Translations under genes and position numbers: made by a program
Shown here: piece by piece, positions 1 to 7,310 of the stretch
How positions within the stretch are numbered: position 1 is the first letter of the stretch
Layout: each line of letters begins with the position of its first letter
Notes under the pieces: model-generated
Told to the model about the DNA's origin: nothing
Databases searched by the model: none
What the model saw: only the letters and a program-made list of their open reading frames with translations
Assembly: GCF_001435095.1 (NCBI RefSeq)
Contig: NZ_AZFC01000015.1
Location: forward strand, 259,864 to 323,863
Reading direction: 5' to 3'
Length of the DNA: 64,000 nt
From: Levilactobacillus spicheri DSM 15429
GTDB taxonomy: Bacteria > Bacillota > Bacilli > Lactobacillales > Lactobacillaceae

Positions 1-534
1 GGTCCGGCGCATGGCCCGCATCTCCGCGAGACTCAGGTGATTGGCCTTATGGGTGAAGCCGGTGATGACATTGATGGTGGCGTGCAGGTGTGTTTCCTTG
101 AGGATCGGTAGGGCGCGCGTAAGGTTGTCCCGGTAGGCGTCGTCCAGGGTAATCCAGACCACCTTCTTCTGGGGCACCGTGTTGGTGGTCAGCGCTCGAA
201 TGGCCTCCTGGGTGGTCAGGGTCCGGTAGTGGTGGCGCTTCAGGTAGACCATCTCCCGGCGAAATTGGGCCGCGGGGACCCGCAACTGATTGCCGTGCGA
301 GATGCTGTGGTACATCAGGATCGGTAACTTGAGCGGGTGCTTGAGTGTCTGCCAGGTCGTGGCCCGGGTCCGCGTCACGGTGGCCGATGAGGCCGTGGCG
401 GCGTGGGTCCCCCGCGTGGTTTCCGTGGTGGTGGCCGGTGCGGTGCGCGTCACGGCTTGTCGCCACGCGACCGCGCCCCCAATCAAGGCGATCAGCAGGA
501 GGCTGCCGCCCCAGATTTTCCAATTATGTCGCAT
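1..534 (-). CDS. Polysaccharide deacetylase (NodB-like), 3' end outside window
   Basis: The first 178 codons of a reverse-strand gene are present; the C-terminus lies beyond base 1. The start ATG (532-534) is preceded by a GGGGGAA ribosome site. Residues about 7-24 form a hydrophobic signal or anchor segment, followed by a Thr/Ala-rich linker. The domain then opens with PILMYHSISHG (about residue 71) and continues to WITLDDAYRDN (about residue 123), where the Asp pair matches the metal-binding TFDD motif of carbohydrate esterase 4. This order resembles extracellular PgaB/IcaB-type N-deacetylases. It may act on a surface polysaccharide, possibly the product of the GT2 operon 10 kb away, but that link is inference. 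The catalytic His motif (HxxxH) would lie outside the window. Confidence 0.8.
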   Translation of the reverse strand, partial: MRHNWKIWGGSLLLIALIGGAVAWRQAVTRTAPATTTETTRGTHAATASSATVTRTRATTWQTLKHPLKLPILMYHSISHGNQLRVPAAQFRREMVYLKRHHYRTLTTQEAIRALTTNTVPQKKVVWITLDDAYRDNLTRALPILKETHLHATINVITGFTHKANHLSLAEMRAMRRT

Positions 535-575
535 GTGAATTCCCCCAAAATCACGAATTGATTCAGCTACTTCTT

Positions 576-604
576 AGTATAGGGGCAACAGTTTAAAATG
601 CCAT
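576..604 (-). promoter_or_regulatory. Promoter of the deacetylase gene
   Basis: Reading leftward there is a -35-like ATGGCA (complement of 599-604), a 17-bp spacer and TATACT (complement of 576-581). This places transcription start about 35 bases before the ATG. Confidence 0.5.
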
Positions 605-705
605 TAATCGCCAGTCGCAGGGAGCAGTTGGGATGGTTACATAATTTAATGAAAACTATCGTAGTTATTCATAAAAAGTGATGTGTGTTCAAGGCCATGA
701 GGGGG

Positions 706-714
706 TGCTATACT
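706..714 (+). promoter_or_regulatory. Extended -10 promoter of the editing deacylase gene
   Basis: TGC-TATACT is an extended -10 element. No good -35 hexamer is visible 16-18 bases upstream, which is usual for extended -10 promoters. It lies about 50 bases before the chosen start. Confidence 0.5.
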
Positions 715-764
715 AAAATCACATAATGAATGCGCTAACATTAACTTGAAAAGGGGTCTTGACG

Positions 765-1268
765 ATGGCACCAGCAGAACAGGTGGAACAGTCATTAGAC
801 AAGATGGGCATTTCTTACCAAATCGTGCACCATCCGGTGGCCACCACCACGGAAGAGGCCGACCATTACATCGAGGGCATCGCGGGCGTGCGAACGAAGA
901 CCCTATTTTTGACGAACAAGAAAAAGACGGCCTGCTACCTACTGATCATGGACGATCACCAGCGCCTGGACTTTCACCGGTTCCAGGAGCTGACGGGGGC
1001 GAAGCGGCCCAAGATGGCGTCGGACGAGTTGCTGGCGGCCAAGCTGGGCTTGCAGCCGGGCATCGTGTCCATCTTTGGCCTGCTGAACAACGCGGACCAC
1101 GACGTGCAGGTCTACTTTGACCGGGCCATCATGGACGAGGCCCGCATGAGTTTCCACCCCAACATTAATACCAGCACGATCTTCGTTGCGACCTGGGACC
1201 TCTTGAAGTTCCTGCAGAACCTGGGGTACGACTACCAGATCTTAGACCTGGACGACGCGGAAGACTAA
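765..1268 (+). CDS. YbaK/ProX-type aminoacyl-tRNA deacylase (trans-editing)
   Basis: This 167-residue protein has the YbaK/ProXp fold signature: an N-terminal helix followed by YQIVHHPVATTTEEA (about residues 18-32), then GVRTKTLFLTNKKK with the lysine used for substrate binding, and a C-terminal segment NINTSTIFVATWDLLKFL. The family hydrolyses mischarged Ala-tRNA(Pro) or related species, acting free in the cytosol. Full-length for a stand-alone PrdX/ProXp-ala protein. A TTG lies two codons upstream in frame, but ATG 765 is better placed relative to the AAGGGG site at 751-756. It is monocistronic with its own promoter and terminator. Which tRNA it edits cannot be told by eye. Confidence 0.85.
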   Translation: MAPAEQVEQSLDKMGISYQIVHHPVATTTEEADHYIEGIAGVRTKTLFLTNKKKTACYLLIMDDHQRLDFHRFQELTGAKRPKMASDELLAAKLGLQPGIVSIFGLLNNADHDVQVYFDRAIMDEARMSFHPNINTSTIFVATWDLLKFLQNLGYDYQILDLDDAED

Positions 1269-1315
1269 GGGATGCGGCGTCACTGAATACAGACTATCGT
1301 GAAGAAACCAAAAAA

Positions 1316-1360
1316 ATGATCTGTGACCGGGCGGAAACCTAGGTCACGGGTCATTTTGGG
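1316..1360 (+). terminator. Intrinsic terminator after the deacylase gene
   Basis: A 13-bp stem (1316-1328 with 1342-1354, two G-U pairs) is followed by TTTT. Confidence 0.7.
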
Positions 1361-1404
1361 CGTTTAGCGAGAAATTTTAGAGGAATGCAAAGTGCCAGGC
1401 CGCC

Positions 1405-2229
1405 TTACTCCGCGTGGCGGGCCAGCTTACGGTAGTAGTCGATCGAGTCCGGGTCGAGGTGCAGCCGGTCGGTGGCCTCCTGGTCGCTGAGCCGGGGGTG
1501 CCGCCGCAGGTAGTGGACCAGGTAACCCTGATACAGCGTCGAGGGGCTGAGGCGAAAGCCCGCGGTGGCCTCGTTCGGCCGCAGGTACTTGTGCAGGCCG
1601 GGCAGCGTCAGGTGCGGGTCGGCCGCCGCGCGTTGCTTGAGGAACCAGTCGGGGGTCTGAAAGCGGGCCTGCAACGGGGTCACGAAGGCCCGCCATTCCT
1701 GGAGAAAGGCTTGTTCGTTGGCCGGCCAGTCCGCCGTTTGCAGTTGGGCGGTGTAGCCGGGCCGCAGGAAGACCTGGGCGGGGTCCCCGTGGGCCGTGAG
1801 CAGCAGGGTGGCCCGGGTGTACACGTGCAGGCGCTGGTCGGTCAGCAGGTCCGGCAGGTCGTCGACCCAGTGGAAGTTGACCGGACGGGATTCCGCGAGC
1901 GGCTTGCTTTTGAGGTCCAGCGTGGGCAGGTAGGGCGTCCAGCCGTGGGAGAAGAGGAACTTGAAGTAGACGTTGAGGTGGGACAGCACCTTGTTGTAGG
2001 TCATGGCCTGAATCTGCCGTTGATCGACCAGCATGGCCAGGTACTGCTCGGCGTCCTGCGTTTGGAGCTGATTGACCCGGTGGCTGGCCTGGTAGGTCGG
2101 GTTGAAGTTCTCCAGGTAATGGAAGAAGTCTTGCAGGGTGCTGGTGTATTCGGCGCGGGTCGCCTGGGCGATATCGCGCTGTTGCAGGGCGCGTTCGAAG
2201 GCGTCCTGGTAGGGATAAAGGATGGTCAT
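1405..2229 (-). CDS. Orphan tyrosine-recombinase-like protein with degenerate catalytic domain
   Basis: This 274-residue protein starts with a SAM-like core-binding domain typical of XerC/D and phage integrases (about residues 5-100, containing TRAEYTSTLQDFFHYLE and TYNKVLSHLNVYFKFL). The C-terminal half is where the Arg...HxxR...Tyr catalytic residues should be. Only a degenerate HYLRRHPRLSDQEATDRLHL...YYRKL tail is visible, so recombinase activity is doubtful. The start has a clear AGGAGG site. It is the distal gene behind add (73-base gap) and converges on the deacylase gene. There are no flanking direct repeats, phage genes or tRNA to suggest a mobile element. It could be a domesticated DNA-binding protein (inference). 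Confidence 0.65.
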   Translation of the reverse strand: MTILYPYQDAFERALQQRDIAQATRAEYTSTLQDFFHYLENFNPTYQASHRVNQLQTQDAEQYLAMLVDQRQIQAMTYNKVLSHLNVYFKFLFSHGWTPYLPTLDLKSKPLAESRPVNFHWVDDLPDLLTDQRLHVYTRATLLLTAHGDPAQVFLRPGYTAQLQTADWPANEQAFLQEWRAFVTPLQARFQTPDWFLKQRAAADPHLTLPGLHKYLRPNEATAGFRLSPSTLYQGYLVHYLRRHPRLSDQEATDRLHLDPDSIDYYRKLARHAE

Positions 2230-2302
2230 AAAAATTCCTCCTGATAGATATTACTTTAACGAGGGGTGATCAGCCCGTCCACGGATGGCGGACGGGCGGG
2301 GG

Positions 2303-3343
2303 TTAAACGCCCACTTGTTGGGCGGCCGCTTGAACGGTGGCCCGCAAGTGGGCCTTTTGGTCGGCGGTGGTGAAGGCCCCGGCGATGGCGTTGAGGGTGA
2401 GCCGCGTCAGCAGGGACCAGTCAAGGCCGTAGTGTTGGTGGAGTTGCCAGAATTCGTTGGTCAGGGTGGTGTCGGAAACCGTGCGGTCGTCGGAATTGAC
2501 GGTCACGGCCAGGCCGGCGCTGAGAAATTCACTGAGCGGAAAGTCGGCGATACCTTGCACGGCCTTGGTCTGCAGGTTACTGGTCAGGCAGGTCTCGATG
2601 GTCGCACCGGCCGCCTTGGCCTGGGCGATTACGTCAGGATGGCCGCTCATGTGGACCCCGTGCCCGATGCGGGACACGCCCAAGGTTAACGCGTCGGCGA
2701 CGTTCTGGGCGGGGCCGGCCTCGCCGGCGTGCAGGGTGACCGGTAACCCGGTCGCAAGCCCTGCGCGGATGGCCGGTGCGATGGCGCTGGTGGGGTAGTT
2801 GGCTTCGTCCCCGGCGAAGTCGAGGCCCACGACGCCCTGATCGGCGAACTGGGCGGCGGCGTTGAAGACGGCCGCAGATTCGGCGTTCGGCCGGTCACGC
2901 ATGGCACAGACGATGACGTTGACCGGAATGCCGAAGTCGGCGGTCCCCCGGTGGATGCCCCGCAACACGGCGGTCAGCACCGCGGGGACGGTCAGTCCCT
3001 GAGCGGTGGAGATGGCCGGCGCGAAGCGGGTCTCCAGGTAGATCAGGCCATCGGCGGCCGCGGTCTTGACGATATCGTAACCGGCGATCTCGAGTTGTTC
3101 GGGCGTTTGCATCAGGTCGGTGACGAGCTTGAAGCGTTTCAGATAATCCAGAAGACTGACGGTCGCCATGGGTGCGGTGACCAACTGACGCAGGTCGGCG
3201 TCATCGCTGGGCAGACTGGCCCCGGTGACGGCCGCCATCTGGCGCAGGGCGGCCAAGGAGAGCGAGCCATCGAGGTGACAGTGCAACTCGACCTTGGGAA
3301 AGTGACGAACGGCAGCCGTGGTGAACGGCGTAAGTTGAGACAT
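2303..3343 (-). CDS. add: Adenosine deaminase
   Basis: The protein has 346 residues, normal length for the family. It converts adenosine to inosine plus ammonia in purine salvage. Metal ligands and catalytic residues are visible: HCHLDGSL (His21, His23), TLHAGEAG (His and catalytic Glu near residue 205), SRIGHGVHM (His near 228) and VNSDDRTVS (Asp pair near 285). The start ATG follows TAGGAGGA at the usual distance. It is the first gene of a leftward pair with the orphan recombinase-like gene. A G/C-rich hairpin (GCCCGTCC/GGACGGGC) sits just after the stop at 2273-2297, without a U-tract. Confidence 0.93.
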   Translation of the reverse strand: MSQLTPFTTAAVRHFPKVELHCHLDGSLSLAALRQMAAVTGASLPSDDADLRQLVTAPMATVSLLDYLKRFKLVTDLMQTPEQLEIAGYDIVKTAAADGLIYLETRFAPAISTAQGLTVPAVLTAVLRGIHRGTADFGIPVNVIVCAMRDRPNAESAAVFNAAAQFADQGVVGLDFAGDEANYPTSAIAPAIRAGLATGLPVTLHAGEAGPAQNVADALTLGVSRIGHGVHMSGHPDVIAQAKAAGATIETCLTSNLQTKAVQGIADFPLSEFLSAGLAVTVNSDDRTVSDTTLTNEFWQLHQHYGLDWSLLTRLTLNAIAGAFTTADQKAHLRATVQAAAQQVGV

Positions 3344-3835
3344 GCTGAGAACTCCTCCTATTTGTATGTAACTAACCGATAAGCGACATCTGTGGCCGAT
3401 TGAGGGGATGGCCCCAACCGGGAAAAACTTACCTCACAGTATAGCATGTTTCCCCTCGGCCTAGACCGGTTAAGCAACTCAACTTATTAGAGTGGTTTAA
3501 CCCCTGAACGACTCAGCAGCTTAAGCGTGACCGGTTTAACGGCAACTTGGTCGAATCCCCGTGCATACAGGCTTAGACTGAAATTTTACAATTTGCCTTT
3601 TTCAGCTAAAACCGTTGTTTCCACGGACAAAACATTATAGAATTGGGTTTGTCTGAGAAAGATGGAGCACAACCAAGACGCCGACCGGAGTTCAGGCCGG
3701 CAGCGATCGAACGTTTTGACTTTAAAATTCATACATGATTAACGATGAGAAGAACATTAACGGCATATGAGCCATCGCTTGACACGCCGGTGTGACGGGC
3801 TGAACGACTGGTGTTTTTATTAGGGGGAGAAAAAT
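3344..3835. other. Intergenic region between divergent add and acyltransferase genes
   Basis: This 492-base region separates divergent genes. A leftward -10-like TATACT (complement of about 3439-3444) could serve add. No convincing -35/-10 pair was found for the rightward acyltransferase gene. I see no open reading frame, riboswitch signature or repeat. Confidence 0.5.
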
Positions 3836-5791
3836 ATGGATCAATGGAACACGCCGATTACGCGCGCCTCGTGGCGCAATCAGCGCGCTGGAAAACGACG
3901 GTATATTACGGGGTTCGATGGGTTACGGACCCTGGCCGTTCTGGGAGTGATTATCTATCACTTGGTGCCATCGTCGTTACAGGGTGGCTATTTAGGGGTC
4001 CCGATTTTCTTTCTGATTTCGGGTTACCTGGTTACTTATTTACTCATTCAAGAATACGAGACCCACGGCGGCATTAACTTTCTAAGTTTTTATGGCCGGC
4101 GGGTCAAACGCCTGTACCCGGCGTTGGTCACGATGTTGCTAGGCACCACGGCGTACATTACGCTCTTTCAGCGCTCGCTGCTCTTGAATATTCGGGGCAC
4201 CGTGATGACCAACCTGCTGTACGTCTATAATTGGTTTGAAATCAACCACGGGCAGTCCTATTTCGACCGTTTTAATGGGGAGTCACCATTTACCCACTTA
4301 TGGACCCTGTCGATCGAAGGGCAGTTCTACCTGGTGTGGCCGATCGTGGTCCTCTTACTGTTGCTGTTTGTCCGCAATAAGATGCGGTCCATGATTCTGC
4401 TGCTGGCCGTCGCCATCGCGTCGGCCGTGGCCATGGCGCTGCTGTACGACCCGAACAACCTGAACCGGGTCTACTACGGGACCGACACGCGGATGTTCGC
4501 CATCCTGATTGGGGCCGCCATGGCCTTCATCTGGCCGGCGTATAAATTAAAAGATAACATTACCAGCAGCCACCGGCTGATTCTGGATGCGGCTGGAATC
4601 GTCTCGTTGCTGGCACTGATTTACATGTTCTTCACGATGGACGGCCAGGCTGCCAGCACCTACAAGGGCGGCATGTTCTGGTTCACCGTGTTGTCCGCCG
4701 TTCTGGTGGCCACGGTGGCCCATCCGGGCAGCGACATGAACCGCCTGCTGTCCAACCCGGTCTTTAGCTACATCGGGAAGCGCAGTTACGGGATCTACCT
4801 GTACCAATTCCCGGTCATGATCTTCTACGAAGCCCGGGTCAAGAACATCGGCGACCATTTGCTGGTGAACTCGATCATCGAGATCGCGCTGATCATGCTG
4901 GTCACCGAGGCCAGTTACCGTCTGATTGAAAACCCGTTGCGGCACTACCGCTACGGCGACACCTTCCGCGACCTGAAGCAGGTCGTGATGAATCCGGCGG
5001 CACACCGGGCCACCAGCGTGTTGGCCGTGCTGACGGTCATCTGCTTTAGTTTAACGGCGGTGGGCTTCGTGCAACAACCGGCGAAGGCCCAACCGACGGC
5101 GCTGCAGAAGACCATCACCAAGCGGCAGGAAGCGGCGAAGAAGAAGAACATCGAGGCGGCCAAGAAGCAAAAGGCCCTGGCCAAGGCGGCGTCGAAGAAG
5201 AAGCACGACAAGGCGGTCTTCTCCAAGCTGTCGAAGAAGGATCAGGAGACGGCCAAGTACTACTTCTTAACGGCTGACGAGCTGAACACCAGCAAGGCCA
5301 CGCCGTTAACGGCGATTGGGGATTCCGTATTGCTCGACGACTCCGCCGACCTGCAACACGTCTTCCCGGGCGCCGTCGTCGACGGGCAGGTCGGGCGTCA
5401 AGCGTCCGCCATGCCGGGCGTCATCGCCAGCATTTCCCAACGGGGGCAACTCGCGAAGAACGTGTTGCTGAACGTCGGGACCAACGGCACGGTGACCCAG
5501 GCCCAGGCCGACCAGATGATTCACGACATCGGACCGACCCGCCAGATCTTCTGGGTCACGGCTCACGTGCCAACGCGGGAGTGGCAGGGTCAGGTCAACG
5601 CCATGATTCATAAGACGGCGAAGAAGTACAAGAACGTCCACGTGATCGATTGGTACACCACGGCCAAGGGCCACACCAGTTGGTTCGCCGACGACAACGT
5701 GCACCCGAACGACCACGGGAACCGGTACTTCACGTCTCTGATTGCCAAAACGATTACCAAACAGCTGAACGCAAACGCGGCAGCCAAGTAA
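3836..5791 (+). CDS. OatA-type O-acetyltransferase (acyltransferase 3 plus SGNH domain)
   Basis: A 651-residue two-part protein. Residues about 25-405 are a polytopic acyltransferase-3 domain (GFDGLRTLAVLGVIIYHL near residue 26, with the catalytic-type His, then about 10 hydrophobic segments). A Lys/Ala-rich coiled linker (about 410-465) joins an extracellular SGNH hydrolase domain with GDSVLLDD (Ser nucleophile near 498), GTNG and DDNVHPND (Asp-His pair near 625). This is the architecture of peptidoglycan O-acetyltransferases such as OatA, which give lysozyme resistance. Lactobacilli also have OatB acting on GlcNAc, and the two cannot be told apart here. GGGGGAGA precedes the ATG. Monocistronic. 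Confidence 0.88.
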   Translation: MDQWNTPITRASWRNQRAGKRRYITGFDGLRTLAVLGVIIYHLVPSSLQGGYLGVPIFFLISGYLVTYLLIQEYETHGGINFLSFYGRRVKRLYPALVTMLLGTTAYITLFQRSLLLNIRGTVMTNLLYVYNWFEINHGQSYFDRFNGESPFTHLWTLSIEGQFYLVWPIVVLLLLLFVRNKMRSMILLLAVAIASAVAMALLYDPNNLNRVYYGTDTRMFAILIGAAMAFIWPAYKLKDNITSSHRLILDAAGIVSLLALIYMFFTMDGQAASTYKGGMFWFTVLSAVLVATVAHPGSDMNRLLSNPVFSYIGKRSYGIYLYQFPVMIFYEARVKNIGDHLLVNSIIEIALIMLVTEASYRLIENPLRHYRYGDTFRDLKQVVMNPAAHRATSVLAVLTVICFSLTAVGFVQQPAKAQPTALQKTITKRQEAAKKKNIEAAKKQKALAKAASKKKHDKAVFSKLSKKDQETAKYYFLTADELNTSKATPLTAIGDSVLLDDSADLQHVFPGAVVDGQVGRQASAMPGVIASISQRGQLAKNVLLNVGTNGTVTQAQADQMIHDIGPTRQIFWVTAHVPTREWQGQVNAMIHKTAKKYKNVHVIDWYTTAKGHTSWFADDNVHPNDHGNRYFTSLIAKTITKQLNANAAAK

Positions 5792-5800
5792 AGAAGTTGC

Positions 5801-5836
5801 AAAAACGACGTCATCCGATTTAGGGATGGCGTTTTC
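5801..5836 (+). terminator. Intrinsic terminator after the acetyltransferase gene
   Basis: Stem CGTCATCC (5809-5816) with GGATGGCG (5824-5831), one G-U pair, then TTTT. Confidence 0.7.
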
Positions 5837-6282
5837 TTATGCGGTAGGTTGAGCTTGGGGTGTGGGGGATGGCGCTCCACGACCCGCAAGTCGCCTCTGT
5901 TGCGCTCACGTAGCAGCTGACAGGTGGATGCCAAACAAGCCGGCGACATAGGTTGTTGACCATCGGAATGATTTTTCATGGGTGGCCATTTCTAGTGGCG
6001 GACAATCCTGGTGAATTCCCACCATTATCACAATCTGGCTGAGTGGAAACGATCGATGGCAGTCACTGATTGAGGGTCGCGAGGGCGCCGGATGCGAATA
6101 ATCTGCTTTGCCACCCACCAATTTGTTAATTACGCTAATGATAAAGCCGCGTGGTTCACGCAAAAAGTTCCGATTTTTGAGAGAAAAATCCGCCACCGGT
6201 CGAGCAACCTGCTATACTAACGCTGGATTCGCGAAAACGAATTCAAAATGGGTATTTATCAAATATTTTGGGGGTAATTCAT
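5837..6282. other. Intergenic region before the secreted repeat protein
   Basis: About 446 bases. A -10-like TATACT occurs at 6213-6218 with no good -35. The last 100 bases are AT-richer and fit a promoter and leader. A leftward frame of 96 codons crosses this region, but it has no ribosome site or family resemblance and is not annotated. Confidence 0.45.
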
Positions 6283-6993
6283 ATGATGAAGAAAGTTGCA
6301 ATGGTTGCGGCCGCTGCCGCCATGGTTCTGCCTTTAGGATTAGGCGTTTTGGCACCGGTGACCACGGGGAGCACCACCGCTTATGCGGCCACTAAGAAAG
6401 CCGCCGCGAAGACCACGGTGGGCTTAGTAAGCGCGAAGACCTTGAAGAAGACCGCCTATCACGTGAAGAGCGGGAAGACCGACCTCTTTAGTGCCGCCTT
6501 TGCGGCCGACCGGGCGAGCGTCACCTTCACCAAGAAGGGCACGTTAGCGGCGAAGACCACCGTTTACGCTACCAAGCAGATCGTCGTGAAAACTAAGGCA
6601 ACCAAGAAGGCGAAGGCCAAGACCCAAACTTGCGTCTACGTAAAGAGCGCTAACGGCAAGGTCAAGGGCTACGTGGCCCTGAGCGCACTGACCAAGGGCG
6701 CGGCGAAGAAGGCCACGGCGAAGACCTACACGCTGGTCAAGAGCCAAGCCGTGAAGAAGACGGCATACCACTTCAAGGGCACCCAACCAGCTTACTTCAC
6801 CGGGAAGTTCGCGGCGGACCAAGCCAAGGTGACCCTGAGTAAGCGGGGCGTTCTGCCAAAGGCCAAGACCTACTACGCAACTAAGCAAATCACCGTTAAG
6901 CAAAACAAGAAGAACGTGAAGTACCTCTACGTGACCAACGGCAAGACCAAGGGCTTTGTCCTGGCATCCAGCCTGATCGCCGGCAAGTATTAA
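6283..6993 (+). CDS. Secreted lysine-rich protein with two tandem ~80-residue repeats
   Basis: A 236-residue protein with a clear signal peptide (MMKKVAMVAAAAAMVLPLG, likely cleaved after AYA near residue 33). The mature part holds two similar units: unit 1 starts LVSAKTLKKTAYHVKSG and unit 2 starts LVKSQAVKKTAYHFKGT. Each continues with FAAD, a TKKG/SKRG turn, YATKQI, and ends with a (V/L)YV...GYVALS or GFVLAS strand. The pattern recalls SH3-like cell-wall-attached repeats of lactobacillar surface proteins, and the strong positive charge would suit binding to teichoic acid (inference). There is no sortase signal or other domain. The gene lies directly downstream of the wall acetyltransferase but has its own leader and terminator. 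Function unknown. Confidence 0.75.
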   Translation: MMKKVAMVAAAAAMVLPLGLGVLAPVTTGSTTAYAATKKAAAKTTVGLVSAKTLKKTAYHVKSGKTDLFSAAFAADRASVTFTKKGTLAAKTTVYATKQIVVKTKATKKAKAKTQTCVYVKSANGKVKGYVALSALTKGAAKKATAKTYTLVKSQAVKKTAYHFKGTQPAYFTGKFAADQAKVTLSKRGVLPKAKTYYATKQITVKQNKKNVKYLYVTNGKTKGFVLASSLIAGKY

Positions 6994-7012
6994 ATGGTGC
7001 GTCAGTTTTAAT

Positions 7013-7046
7013 AAAGAGTTCGGTGCGCCAGTGCCGAACTCTTTTT
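7013..7046 (+). terminator. Intrinsic terminator after the repeat-protein gene
   Basis: A perfect 11-bp stem (7013-7023 with 7034-7044) ends in a T-run. Confidence 0.85.
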
Positions 7047-7242
7047 GGTCTCGTGTCGGGGACCAGCAGGCGCCACGAGCAAGCTAACCTGTGGCCCCGG
7101 TCAACGCTAGCTAAGGCCACGTTAAGCTTGACCTGATAGGGTTTAGCAGGATAGCCGTGCCGGGATTTAGCCGCCCAAACGGTCGCTTTTCTAAAAAATT
7201 GCTAATAAGTGGTAAGAATCGTTAATCCGCTCACATAATCAC

Positions 7243-7271
7243 TTGACCCTCGTGGGTGAGGCTCGCATAAT
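7243..7271 (+). promoter_or_regulatory. Promoter of the oleate hydratase gene
   Basis: TTGACC (7243-7248), exactly 17 bases, then CATAAT (7266-7271). This is a near-consensus vegetative promoter 40 bases before the ATG. Confidence 0.8.
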
Positions 7272-7278
7272 GAAGGTG

Positions 7279-7292
7279 TGAAAGCGCTATGA
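7279..7292 (+). promoter_or_regulatory. Candidate cre (CcpA) site at the ohyA transcription start
   Basis: TGAAAGCGCTATGA matches the cre consensus TGWAARCGYTWNCW at all but one position. It lies immediately downstream of the expected start point, where bound CcpA would block transcription. Confidence 0.45.
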
Positions 7293-7310
7293 TCATACGG
7301 AGGTGTTCTT

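Noticed and set aside
1405-3343. Mobile element around the recombinase-like gene
   Set aside because: No terminal repeats, phage genes, tRNA target or composition shift; the catalytic residues are not evident.
5906-6196. Leftward 96-codon frame in the gap before the secreted repeat protein
   Set aside because: No ribosome site, promoter or recognisable domain; composition is not that of a protein.
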